15,653 nucleotides of DNA from AC-50 sp035640455 (GTDB lineage: Bacteria; Actinomycetota; Thermoleophilia; Gaiellales; Gaiellaceae), in assembly GCA_035640455.1 (NCBI GenBank), contig DASQWB010000058.1:1-15653 (forward strand). Direction: 5' to 3'. The translations under genes were made by a program, and so were the position numbers. Positions 6,513-13,840 of this stretch are shown piece after piece. The notes beneath the pieces were generated by a model that saw only the letters and a list, made by a program, of their open reading frames with translations, was not told the DNA's origin and did not search any database. Position 1 is the stretch's first letter, and each line of letters begins with the position of its first letter.

Positions 6513-7202
6513 TCACACAGCGAGCAGCTTGTAGCCGACGCCGCGAACGGTGACGAGGCGGCTCGGCCGCCCGGGCGTCGCCTCGATCTTCCGCCTCAGG
6601 TTCGAGACATGGATGTCGCAGGCGCGCTCGTCGCCGACGTACGTGCTGTTCCAGAGCTGCTGCATGATCTCGCGCCGGCTGTAGACGCGCTCGGGCTCCT
6701 CGGCCAGGAGGGCGAGCAACCGGAACTCCGAGGGCGTCAGGCGGATGGTGTTCCCGTCGACCCGCACCTCATGCCGGGAGACGTCGAGCTCGAGCGAGCC
6801 GACGCGGCGGACGCCGAAGCTCCCCGCGCGGTCGAGCTCGCGGCGGCGGAGGATCGCGCGCACGCGGCTCACGAGCTCGGCGACCGAGAACGGCTTCGTG
6901 ACGTAGTCGTCGGCGCCCGCCTCGAGCCCGAGGACGCGATCGACCTCGGCGTCCATCGCGGTGAGCATGAGGATCGGGACGTCGCTCTCGCCGCGCAGGC
7001 GCCGGCAGATCTCGATGCCCGACAGCCCGGGCAGCCGGACGTCGAGTACGAGGACGTCGTAGCGCGTCGACCGCGCCGCCTCGAGGGCCGTCTCGCCGTC
7101 GCCGAACGCGTCGACCTCGAAGCCCTCCGCGTGCAGCGCGTAGCTGACGGCGTCCACGATCGCCTGCTCGTCGTCGACGACGAGGATCTTCTCGGGCGTC
7201 AC
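6513..7202 (-). CDS. OmpR-family response regulator
   Basis: The 229-residue protein has a receiver domain (1-118) and a winged-helix DNA-binding domain (about 130-228). Receiver residues are all present: acidic pair Asp10-Asp11, phospho-acceptor Asp54 in LVLDVRLPG, Thr81 and Lys103 in YVTKPF. The output domain shows RLTPSEFRLL, the recognition region DIHVSNLRRKI and the C-terminal hairpin VRGVGYKL, typical of OmpR/PhoB. It would bind tandem DNA repeats when phosphorylated. The start is the GTG at 7200-7202, preceded by GAGGTGG (7213-7207) four bases away. It lies 97 bases downstream of the histidine kinase gene on the same strand, so that kinase is the natural partner. Its likely targets include the direct repeats just after its own stop. 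Confidence 0.95.
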   Translation of the reverse strand: MTPEKILVVDDEQAIVDAVSYALHAEGFEVDAFGDGETALEAARSTRYDVLVLDVRLPGLSGIEICRRLRGESDVPILMLTAMDAEVDRVLGLEAGADDYVTKPFSVAELVSRVRAILRRRELDRAGSFGVRRVGSLELDVSRHEVRVDGNTIRLTPSEFRLLALLAEEPERVYSRREIMQQLWNSTYVGDERACDIHVSNLRRKIEATPGRPSRLVTVRGVGYKLLAV

Positions 7203-7299
7203 GCGTCCACCTCGAATTCACCCGCTCCAGGCGAGCGGCGCAGACGGCCGAGCCGGCCAAGCCGACACGGCCTGAAAGCAGCATCGCAAGCGACGCCGC

Positions 7300-8871
7300 T
7301 CACGCCGTGACGAGGCGGCCCGCGCGGAGCTTCATGCGTGCCGTCGTGCCACGGCCTCGCGCCGAGTCGATCTCGAGCTTGCTCCCCATCGCCTTCGCGG
7401 CTGCGTCGACGATGGCGAGCCCGAGGCCGAAGCCGCTCTTCGCGTCGTCGTCCCCGCGATAGAAGCGCTCCACGGCCCGCGCGCGGTCACGGCGCGTCAT
7501 CCCACGACCCGTATCCCGGACCGCCACGTCGACGAAACCCGGCTCGCGCTCCGTCGCCGCCAGCGTCACCGTGCCGCGTGCCGTGTACTTCACCGCGTTC
7601 GACGCGAGGTTGAGGAGCGCCTCCTCGAGCAGCTCGCGGTTGGCGAAGACGGCGACACCGTCCGGGCACTCGACCTCCACCGACACGCGCGGTGCCGGGT
7701 GGAGCGCCTGTGCGACCTCCTCGAGCAACGGGCACAGCTCGACGACCTCGAGCCGCGGCGCCTCGGCGCGGGTCTGGACACGGGCGAGGGTGAGGAGCGC
7801 GTCAGTGAGCCGCTCCAGCCGGCGGCACTGTCGCTCGAGGTGGGCGAGGAACCGCTCGCGTTCCTCGGGGACGTCCTTCGCGCCCGACTGGAGCACCTCG
7901 ACCGCTCCGATGATCGCCGCGAGCGGCGTCCGCAGCTCGTGGGCCGCGTTCGACACGAAGTCGCGCTCGGCCTGCTCGCGCTGGTCGGCGAGCGTGACGT
8001 CGCGGAAGACCGAGACGGCGGCGACGATCCGGCCCGAGCCGTCCCGGATCGGGCCGCTGTTGATCTCGACGACGGCTTGGTCGCCGTCCGGGCGGACGAT
8101 CCGCGCCCGCTCGCCCATCACGACCTCGCCGGTGTGGAGCGACCGCAGCACCGGCCAGTCTCCGTCGTATCGCGAGCCGCCGACCTTATAGCCCGCGACC
8201 TGCGACGGCGCGCCCACAGTGCCGAGCGTCCGCTTCGCCTCGGCGTTCGCGAGTAGCACCTGCTCGTGCTCGTCGACGATCGCGAGCCCGAGCGGGTTCT
8301 GCTCCAGAACCGCCTCGAGGAGCGCCTGCTGCCGCTCGACCGCCGCCGTGCGCTCGGCCACGCGTCCCTCGAGCTCGGCGTTCAGAACGCGGAGCTCGGT
8401 AGCGGCCGACCGCTGCTCGGTCACGTCGCGAAGCGACCACCGGACCGCGAGCGGCTCGCCCTCGCGGTGGATCGGCACCGCACGCGCGTGGACGATGCGC
8501 TCTCCGTCGTCCCGGGGCCGAACCCACAGGTCGGCGTCGGCGAGGGGCTCGTCGCGACCGATCGTGAGCAGCATCGTGCGGAACGTGCGCCGGGATCGCG
8601 GCGCGACCATCACCGCGAGGATCTTGTCCTCGAGCCGCACCTTGGAGAGACCGAGCAGCTCGGCGGCGGCCGGGTTCGCCTCGAGGATCTTGCCGTTCAC
8701 GTCGGTGACGAGCAGCGCGTCTGGCGCGCGCTGGAAGAGCTCCCGGTAGTGCCGGTACCCGTCGTCGCGCGACGCGTGGGCGGCGAGCAGGTCCTCGTTC
8801 TGCGCCCGCAGCTGCTCCTCGGAGATGCGCAGCTCCTGGATCACCGACTCGAGCTCGTTGAACTCGGTCAC
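7300..8871 (-). CDS. Soluble PAS-domain sensor histidine kinase
   Basis: The 523-residue kinase has no membrane segment, so it should sense a cytoplasmic signal. Order of domains: an N-terminal coiled coil (1-32), PAS1 (about 40-152), a coiled coil (155-185), PAS2 (about 186-292), the dimerisation/phospho-acceptor helix with His311 in NAAHELRTPLAA, and the HATPase domain with N-box Asn425 (LNLASNAVKYT), G1 Asp453 (DTGRG) and G2 GFGLGLAIVDAAAK. The lid before G2 has the ERFYRGDD motif. The GTG start overlaps the CheR stop by four bases (GTGA, 8868-8871), and a ribosome site GAGGAG (8885-8880) lies eight bases away. In many bacteria this kinase follows CheB-CheR-PAS modules as a fusion; here it is a separate, translationally coupled gene. 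It probably phosphorylates the response regulator next to it. Confidence 0.93.
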   Translation of the reverse strand: MTEFNELESVIQELRISEEQLRAQNEDLLAAHASRDDGYRHYRELFQRAPDALLVTDVNGKILEANPAAAELLGLSKVRLEDKILAVMVAPRSRRTFRTMLLTIGRDEPLADADLWVRPRDDGERIVHARAVPIHREGEPLAVRWSLRDVTEQRSAATELRVLNAELEGRVAERTAAVERQQALLEAVLEQNPLGLAIVDEHEQVLLANAEAKRTLGTVGAPSQVAGYKVGGSRYDGDWPVLRSLHTGEVVMGERARIVRPDGDQAVVEINSGPIRDGSGRIVAAVSVFRDVTLADQREQAERDFVSNAAHELRTPLAAIIGAVEVLQSGAKDVPEERERFLAHLERQCRRLERLTDALLTLARVQTRAEAPRLEVVELCPLLEEVAQALHPAPRVSVEVECPDGVAVFANRELLEEALLNLASNAVKYTARGTVTLAATEREPGFVDVAVRDTGRGMTRRDRARAVERFYRGDDDAKSGFGLGLAIVDAAAKAMGSKLEIDSARGRGTTARMKLRAGRLVTA

Positions 8872-10691
8872 GCAGGCTGCTCCTCGTACGGGTGCATCAA
8901 CAGGATGGCACCCCGCATACCGTCGTTGCCGTCGAGCGGCGCGAGCTCGAGCCGAAGCGAGATCGGCCGGCCGCGGCGGTTGATCGCGCTCAGGGTCACC
9001 TCCGGCTCGCCGTCACCTGCGAGCACCTTGCGGATCGGCCCACGCAGCTCGTCGACGGGCAGGCCGATGTCGAGGTTCAGGAGGTGATTGCCGAGCACCT
9101 CCTCGGCGCGCAGCCCCCACAGCTCGAACGCCGCCTCGTTCCACGCCGTCACCTGGAGTTCGTGGTCGACGACGGCGACGGCGGCGCCGAGGCTGCCGAG
9201 CACGCTCTCGAGGAACGCGTTCACGTCGTTGAGCTCGTCGGTGCGCTGCTGGAGCTCGTCGTTCATCGTCTCGAGCTCCTCGTTCGTCGACTGGAGCTCC
9301 TCGTTCATCGTCTCGAGCTCCTCGTTCGTCGACTGCAGCTCCTCGTTCGTCGTCTCGAGCTCCTCGTTCGTCGACTGGAGCTCCTCGTTCGTCGTCTCGA
9401 GCTCCTCGACAGTCGACTGGAGCTCCTCGTATGCCGTCTCGAGCTGTCGCTTCGAGACGTCCGCCTCCTCGCGCAGGCGGTTGAAGCGCGTGACGTCGGC
9501 AAAAGTGATCGAGACGCCGAGGGTGTCGTCGGCCGGACTGACGAGCGGGGCGATCTGGACGTCCATGAGGCGGGCGTGCCCCTCGCTCGTCCACTCGACG
9601 TCGTGGATCCGCACCGGATGACGCTCCGCGTACGCCTTCTGGATGCGGGCCCGCAGCTCGATCGGCTGGTACGAGACCTCCAGGTCCTGGATGGGCCGGC
9701 CGAGGTCCGTCGTCTTGATGCGAAACAGCGTCCGGGCGTGCGCGTTCGCAAGCACGAGGGCGCCGTTGCTGTCGACGACGAGTTGGGCCACCGGGGCGGT
9801 ATCGACGGCGAGCTGGCGGACCTCCGAATCGGGGTCCGGCTCCGGCACGGCGCGCTTGAAGTCGGGCGGTGGCAGCACGGAAATGCGCCGGCGAGCGACG
9901 CGCATGAACACGCGCCGCTTGAGATCCACCGGCCTGAAGAGCGGCGAGCGTGCGGCCAGCGCCTCCGACTTGCCGAGGAAGAGGTAGCCGTCGTCACGCA
10001 GGGAGAAGTGGAAGTTCTGGAGGATCTGCTCCTGCGTCTCGGTCGTGAAGTACATGAGCGTATTTCGCGAGATCAGCAGGTCGATCTTCGAGATCGGCGG
10101 ATCCTGGATTACGTCGTGCCGGCCGAAGATCACGGACCGGCGCAGATCCGTCCGAAACGCGTAGCCCGTCCCGGCGTCTTCGAAGTAGCGCTCGCGGAGC
10201 TCCGGCGGTACCGTCTCGACCTGCTTCGCCGTGTACCGCGCGTGGCGCCCCCCGTTGAGTGCGTCGTCGTCGATGTCGGTCGCGTAGATCTTCACGCGGC
10301 GTCGGAAGGTGTCGCCGCCGAGCGCCTCGGCGAGGAGGATCGCCGCGGAGTAGGCCTCTTCGCCGGTCGCACAGCCGGTCGACCAGACGCGGATGTCGTG
10401 CTCGCGGCCGACGATCGCCGGGATCACCTCGGAGCGGAGGTAGTCCCAGGCCAGCTCGTCCCGGAAGAACGACGTGACGTTGATCAGGATCGTGTCGAAG
10501 AGCGGGCCGAACTCTTCGGGCTCCCGCTCCAGCAGCTCGCGGTAGGCGGCGAAGGACTCGACCTTGCGGTCCTGCATCCGCTTGGAGATCCGCCGCATGA
10601 GGCTCGGCCGCTTGTAGCCGGTGAAGTCGAAGGCTCGGTTGTCGCGGATGAAGTCGAGCAGCTGCTCGAACTCCGGATTGCGATCGTTCAC
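8868..10691 (-). CDS. cheR: CheR-type methyltransferase with coiled coil and PAS domains
   Basis: The 607-residue protein starts with a CheR domain: N-terminal helical part (1-60), ILINVTSFFRD (68-78), the SAM-binding loop WSTGCATGEEAYS (103-115), TDID at 138-141, and ISRNTLMYF (207-215), where classic CheR proteins have a similar CRN..YF motif. A PAS-like domain (about 292-402) follows. Then comes an extreme coiled coil (about 405-490) built of alternating NEELQST/NEELETT heptads, and a second PAS domain (about 491-603). Known CheR enzymes methylate receptor glutamates using SAM. Proteins with this CheR-coiled-coil-PAS plan usually are fused to CheB and a kinase; here CheB and the kinase are separate coupled genes. 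The GTG start (10691-10689) overlaps the cheB stop. No chemoreceptor is encoded nearby, so the methyl acceptor is unknown. Confidence 0.92.
   Translation of the reverse strand: MNDRNPEFEQLLDFIRDNRAFDFTGYKRPSLMRRISKRMQDRKVESFAAYRELLEREPEEFGPLFDTILINVTSFFRDELAWDYLRSEVIPAIVGREHDIRVWSTGCATGEEAYSAAILLAEALGGDTFRRRVKIYATDIDDDALNGGRHARYTAKQVETVPPELRERYFEDAGTGYAFRTDLRRSVIFGRHDVIQDPPISKIDLLISRNTLMYFTTETQEQILQNFHFSLRDDGYLFLGKSEALAARSPLFRPVDLKRRVFMRVARRRISVLPPPDFKRAVPEPDPDSEVRQLAVDTAPVAQLVVDSNGALVLANAHARTLFRIKTTDLGRPIQDLEVSYQPIELRARIQKAYAERHPVRIHDVEWTSEGHARLMDVQIAPLVSPADDTLGVSITFADVTRFNRLREEADVSKRQLETAYEELQSTVEELETTNEELQSTNEELETTNEELQSTNEELETMNEELQSTNEELETMNDELQQRTDELNDVNAFLESVLGSLGAAVAVVDHELQVTAWNEAAFELWGLRAEEVLGNHLLNLDIGLPVDELRGPIRKVLAGDGEPEVTLSAINRRGRPISLRLELAPLDGNDGMRGAILLMHPYEEQPA
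9252..9443 (-). repeat. In-gene tandem 21/42-bp repeats encoding the coiled coil
   Basis: Within the CheR-PAS gene, a 42-base unit made of two near-identical 21-base halves is repeated about four and a half times. Each unit encodes a 14-residue pattern, LETTNEELQSTNEE. Copies differ by single substitutions (ACG/ATG in the T-T or T-M position, CAG/GAG). The repetition gives a continuous heptad coiled coil. Repeats of this kind are known in CheB/CheR/PAS proteins. At DNA level they could expand or shrink by slippage in whole 21- or 42-base steps without breaking the frame. Confidence 0.85.
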
Positions 10692-11731
10692 GGCACCTGT
10701 TCGACGGCTTCGTCAGCGCTCTCTCCGGTCTCGTGCAGGTTGTGCACCGCGTGCCGTAGCGCGAGCGCGTGCTGGATGCCCTGGTCGGCCTGCCGTGCAT
10801 AGCGGAACGCGGAGCTCGAGCTGCCCCGCGCCGACAGCCGCTGCGCGATGCGGCGCAGCATGGCCGAGCGCTCCTCGAGCGCCCGCACCGCCGACCACAG
10901 GGCCGCCTCGATCGACTGGGACTGCGCGGTCAGCAGCGTGTCGAGCGAATACTGATGGCCGGTCCGGCAGCGGAAGCGGGGCAGACCGTCCTCTTCCGTT
11001 TCCCACAGCGCGCTGCTGCATTCGGGGCAGGTGAACCCGCTCGGCTCGCCCGGCTGCGGCGCGTCGCTCGCGCCGCGGTCGACGGCGACGTACGTCTCCT
11101 CGAGCACCGCTTCGGGCTCGATCGGTACGGGCGGTGCCTCGCGCGGAGTCGCCGACGCGAGCTCGGAGAGGAGCGGCGCGATCGCGCGGGTCGCGACGAC
11201 GTGCTCCGGGCCGACGTAGGCGATGGCGCTCTGCGGCATCGCGGGGTAGAGCGCGTCGGCCGGATCCTGGACGACGGTGTGTCCGCCGGCCGCTTTCACC
11301 GCGGCGAGCCCAGCCGTGCCGTCGTCGAGGACGCCCGAGAGGACGACGCCGACGACGTTCGTGCCGTACGACCGCGCGGCGCTGCGGAAGAGCGGGTCGA
11401 TGGCGGGCCGGTGCCCGTTCTCGCGCGGGCCGGGGGTGACGCGCACGACGCCGTCCTCGACCAGCATGTGGTTGTCGGGCGGCGCCACGTAGATCCGCCC
11501 GGCCTCGACCTGCTCGCCGTCGATTGCGTGCGCGGCGGGCAAGTCTCCGGCCCGTCTGAGGATCGCGGGGAGGACGCTCGTCCCGCCCGGCGGCAGGTGG
11601 AGCACGACGAACACCGCCGACCGGAGGTCCGTGGGGAGACCGCTGACCACGTTGCGGAGAGCTTCGACCCCGCCTGCGGAAGCGCCGATGACGATGACCC
11701 CGTGCCCGTTCGACTGCCCGTTACCGGGCAC
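10688..11731 (-). CDS. cheB: CheB-type methylesterase without receiver domain, with zinc ribbon
   Basis: The 347-residue protein begins directly with a CheB catalytic domain (about 8-190). The Ser-His-Asp triad is visible as Ser18 in VIGASAGG, His45 in VVLHLPP and Asp137 in GVLDDGTAG; VAPPDNHM and the Q-x-P-x-x-A-x-x-P-x-M-P-x-x-A loop also fit. CheB removes methyl groups from receptor glutamates. The usual N-terminal receiver is absent, so it is not directly controlled by CheA-type phosphorylation. The C-terminal extension has a four-ligand metal site (Cys235, Cys238, Cys255, His259) in CPEC...CRTGHQYS, then a helical tail. GTG at 11731 is chosen over TTG at 11734 because AAAGGAG (11743-11737) is five bases from it. 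The stop overlaps the cheR start, and the gene leads a minus-strand operon. Confidence 0.92.
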   Translation of the reverse strand: MPGNGQSNGHGVIVIGASAGGVEALRNVVSGLPTDLRSAVFVVLHLPPGGTSVLPAILRRAGDLPAAHAIDGEQVEAGRIYVAPPDNHMLVEDGVVRVTPGPRENGHRPAIDPLFRSAARSYGTNVVGVVLSGVLDDGTAGLAAVKAAGGHTVVQDPADALYPAMPQSAIAYVGPEHVVATRAIAPLLSELASATPREAPPVPIEPEAVLEETYVAVDRGASDAPQPGEPSGFTCPECSSALWETEEDGLPRFRCRTGHQYSLDTLLTAQSQSIEAALWSAVRALEERSAMLRRIAQRLSARGSSSSAFRYARQADQGIQHALALRHAVHNLHETGESADEAVEQVP

Positions 11732-11757
11732 CAATTCTCCTTTCGGCCGGCGCGTGA

Positions 11758-12363
11758 ATGATAGACCCGATGCGACGGAAAATAGCCGCGCTCGGCGACT
11801 CGATCACCGCCGGCTCGCCGCTCTGGGACCCGGATCCGGCGGTGCGGGAGCGGATTGGCGCGGCGCTCGACGAGCGCAGCCAGTGGGAGTGGTGGGCGGC
11901 CCGGGCGACGGCTGGCCTCGAGTTCCGCAACTGCGGGGTCTACGGCGAGCGGGCGGAGGAGATCGAGCGGCGGCTCGAGGGCTGCGCAGCGGGCGCCGAC
12001 GCCCTCGTCGTCCAGGGCGGGATCAACGACGTGGCGCAGGGCCGGCCGGTCGAGGACGCGGCGGCGGCGCTGCGGCGGATGGTGCGGCGGGGGCTCGCGC
12101 TCGGCTTGGCCGTCGCGCTCGCCGACGTGCTGCCGTGGAACAACGGCTGGCCCGCCGCCGAGCCCGAGATCCGGCGCCTCAACGAGCTCGTGCACGCGTT
12201 CGGGCGGGAGGAGGGCGTGCCGGTCCTGCCCTTCCACGACACGCTCGAGGACCCGGAGCGGCCGGGGCTGATGCGCGAGGAGTGGACGGACGACGGCGAT
12301 CACCCCTCCGTGGAGGGCTACCGGCGGCTCGGGGAGCTCGCGTTCCGGTTGCCGAGCGGATAG
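11758..12363 (+). CDS. SGNH/GDSL hydrolase
   Basis: The 201-residue protein is a GDSL-like esterase/lipase of the SGNH fold. Block I is IAALGDSITAGS with nucleophile Ser15, block II includes Gly60 in NCGVYGE, block III is VVQGGINDV with Asn90, and block V is DDGDHPSVEGY with the Asp179-x-x-His182 catalytic pair. Length is normal for the family. There is no signal peptide, so it is likely cytoplasmic; the substrate (an acyl ester or sugar acetate) cannot be named. It begins only 26 bases from the divergent cheB start, so the two promoters must overlap each other or the coding regions. ATG at 11770 is an alternative start. It is followed 9 bases later by the TIM-barrel gene, suggesting an operon in carbohydrate metabolism. 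Confidence 0.88.
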   Translation: MIDPMRRKIAALGDSITAGSPLWDPDPAVRERIGAALDERSQWEWWAARATAGLEFRNCGVYGERAEEIERRLEGCAAGADALVVQGGINDVAQGRPVEDAAAALRRMVRRGLALGLAVALADVLPWNNGWPAAEPEIRRLNELVHAFGREEGVPVLPFHDTLEDPERPGLMREEWTDDGDHPSVEGYRRLGELAFRLPSG

Positions 12364-12372
12364 AAGGGTGCC

Positions 12373-13134
12373 GTGCGCGTCGGCGCGATGAACAACCCGT
12401 TTCGGCCGCTCGCGGACGAGCTCCGCCGGATCGCCGCCGCCGGCTTCGAGTACGTCGACCTGACGCTCGAGCCGCCGGGAGCGTGGCCAGTCGTGCCGGA
12501 GGAGGTGCGGGAGCTCGTCGAGGAGTCCGGCCTCGGCGTCGTCGGCCACACCGCCTGGTACCTGCCGGTCGCCTCGCCGTTCCCTCCGCTCCGCACGGCG
12601 GCACGAGGGTTGTTCCTCGAGGCCTTCCACGCGTTCGCCGCGGTCGGCGCGACGCACGTGACGATCCACCCGGATCCGGTGACGCGGTCGTACCCGCGCG
12701 GCGAGGCGATCGCCGGCAACGTCGACGCGGTCGCCGAGCTCGCCGAGGCCGCGGCGGCGCACCGGCTTACGCTCATGGTCGAGAACATGGGCCGGTCGTT
12801 CGGCACAGCCGCCGAGCTCGCGCCGCTCCTCGCTTCCCACCCGGACGTCCGGTTCCACCTCGACGTCGGGCACGCCCACCTCGCCGGCGATACGACGGGC
12901 GAACTCCTCGCCGCCTTCGGCGACCGGCTCGCGCACGTGCACGTCAGCGACAACTTCGGCGTCGACGACCTACATCTGCCGCTCGGCGCCGGCTCGATCG
13001 CCTGGCGCGATGTGATCGACCGTCTCCGGGGGATCGGCTACGACGGCACCGTGACGCTCGAGATGCACTCGCCGGAGCCGCGCCACCTCGAGGTCTCGCT
13101 TCGGCTGTGGCGCGAGTGGTGGCGCTCGGCCTAA
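12373..13134 (+). CDS. Sugar phosphate isomerase/epimerase-like TIM-barrel protein
   Basis: The 253-residue product belongs to the xylose isomerase-like/AP endonuclease 2 barrel superfamily. Likely metal ligands sit in the expected strands: Glu137 (LMVENMG), Asp164 and His167 (HLDVGHAH), His190 with Asp193 (HVHVSDNFG), and Glu230 (VTLEMH). An earlier His99 in VTIHPDP and the C-terminal LGAGSIAWRDVID are also typical. Members isomerise or epimerise sugars, inositol derivatives or hydroxypyruvate, and a few cut DNA; the sequence does not tell which. The GTG at 12373 is preceded by GAAGGG (12363-12368), four bases away. Its TAA stop overlaps the TAG stop of the convergent membrane protein gene. 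Confidence 0.85.
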   Translation: MRVGAMNNPFRPLADELRRIAAAGFEYVDLTLEPPGAWPVVPEEVRELVEESGLGVVGHTAWYLPVASPFPPLRTAARGLFLEAFHAFAAVGATHVTIHPDPVTRSYPRGEAIAGNVDAVAELAEAAAAHRLTLMVENMGRSFGTAAELAPLLASHPDVRFHLDVGHAHLAGDTTGELLAAFGDRLAHVHVSDNFGVDDLHLPLGAGSIAWRDVIDRLRGIGYDGTVTLEMHSPEPRHLEVSLRLWREWWRSA

Positions 13135-13343
13135 GCGCGGGAGCCGGGTGTCTGAGTCGTCCCGCCCTCGCGCGCGAGGTTCCTCACTTCGCGCGCGAAC
13201 TGCTCGACGTCGAGCAGGAGACGAGCGTAGTGCCGCAGGACGAGGATTCCGCCGATGATCGCGGCGACGTTCGCCACGCCGACGACGAGGATCGCGATCC
13301 TGAAGACATCGTCCCAGGTGGGTCCGAAAAGGCCGTTCTCCAT
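13131..13343 (-). CDS. Small single-helix membrane protein, 70 residues
   Basis: I do not recognise the family. The ATG at 13343-13341 is chosen over an upstream one at 13376 because GAGGAGG (13358-13352 on the minus strand) lies eight bases before it. The protein has one strong membrane helix, residues about 13-36 (VFRIAILVVGVANVAAIIGG...), followed by a basic and acidic amphipathic helix (RHYARLLLDVEQFAREVRNLA) that could be a short cytoplasmic coiled coil. A weak promoter may lie upstream on the minus strand (TAGAAT at 13369-13364). The stop codon overlaps that of the convergent isomerase-like gene by four bases. Confidence 0.7.
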   Translation of the reverse strand: MENGLFGPTWDDVFRIAILVVGVANVAAIIGGILVLRHYARLLLDVEQFAREVRNLAREGGTTQTPGSRA

Positions 13344-13426
13344 CGCTGGCGCCTCCTCGAACGCGATTCTAAGCACGAGGGGACGGTCGGTAAGACCTCC
13401 GTCGCGGCCGACACAAACGGCCGTAG

Positions 13427-13840
13427 ATGGAGACCCTCACGACCCGAGCTCGCGCCGACGCCACGACGTTCCTTGTCGTCGTCGGCGCCGTCAGCGCCGG
13501 CGTCCATGCCGGGCTCGCGCCCCAGCATCTGCGCGAGTGGCTGCCGCTCGGCGCTTCGTTCGTCGCCGCCGCGGCCGCAGCAGCCGCCGGCGTCGTCGCG
13601 CTCGCGTTTCGGCCGGCGAGCCTGTGGCCGCCGCGCGTCCTCGGCGCGCTGCTCGGCAGCCTGGTCGTCGCCTACGCACTGACGAGGCTCGCGGCGCTGC
13701 GGCCGCTCGACCCGGACCGCGAGCCGCTCGACGTGCTCGGCGTCTGCACCAGCGCGCTCGAAGCCGCCGGCCTCGTCGCCGCAGTCGGTCTCGGGAGAAG
13801 TCGCCGTCTCACCGTCACCGTCACAGGAGGTACACCATGA
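13427..13840 (+). CDS. Four-helix membrane protein of unknown function
   Basis: The 137-residue product has four hydrophobic stretches, at about 13-30, 39-60, 69-88 and 104-122, with short charged loops between (AALRPLDPDREPLD between the third and fourth). I cannot assign it to a named family. There is no clear ribosome site before the ATG at 13427, so the transcript may be nearly leaderless. Its TGA overlaps the ATG of the next gene (ATGA, 13837-13840), and the next gene's AGGAGG site lies inside its final codons. This coupling suggests that the membrane protein and the secreted protein downstream act together. Confidence 0.75.
   Translation: METLTTRARADATTFLVVVGAVSAGVHAGLAPQHLREWLPLGASFVAAAAAAAAGVVALAFRPASLWPPRVLGALLGSLVVAYALTRLAALRPLDPDREPLDVLGVCTSALEAAGLVAAVGLGRSRRLTVTVTGGTP

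Noticed and set aside
7203..7299. Gap between the kinase and response regulator genes checked for a promoter or small gene
   Set aside because: Only the GAGGTGG ribosome site of the regulator is convincing. No good -35/-10 pair or small open frame was seen.
9252..9443. Possible CRISPR array or minisatellite
   Set aside because: The units are contiguous, without unique spacers, in frame, and encode a heptad coiled coil within an intact gene.
8892..10802. A 636-codon plus-strand frame with leucine-rich repeats (LELLVRRLELL) opposite the CheR gene
   Set aside because: The repeats are the antisense of the coiled-coil coding repeats. The sense strand carries CheR and PAS motifs, so this is a shadow.
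11296..13682. Large frames of 548 and 683 codons over 11296-13682
   Set aside because: They run across the CheB, SGNH and isomerase genes in other frames with Arg/Ala-rich sequence and no motifs.
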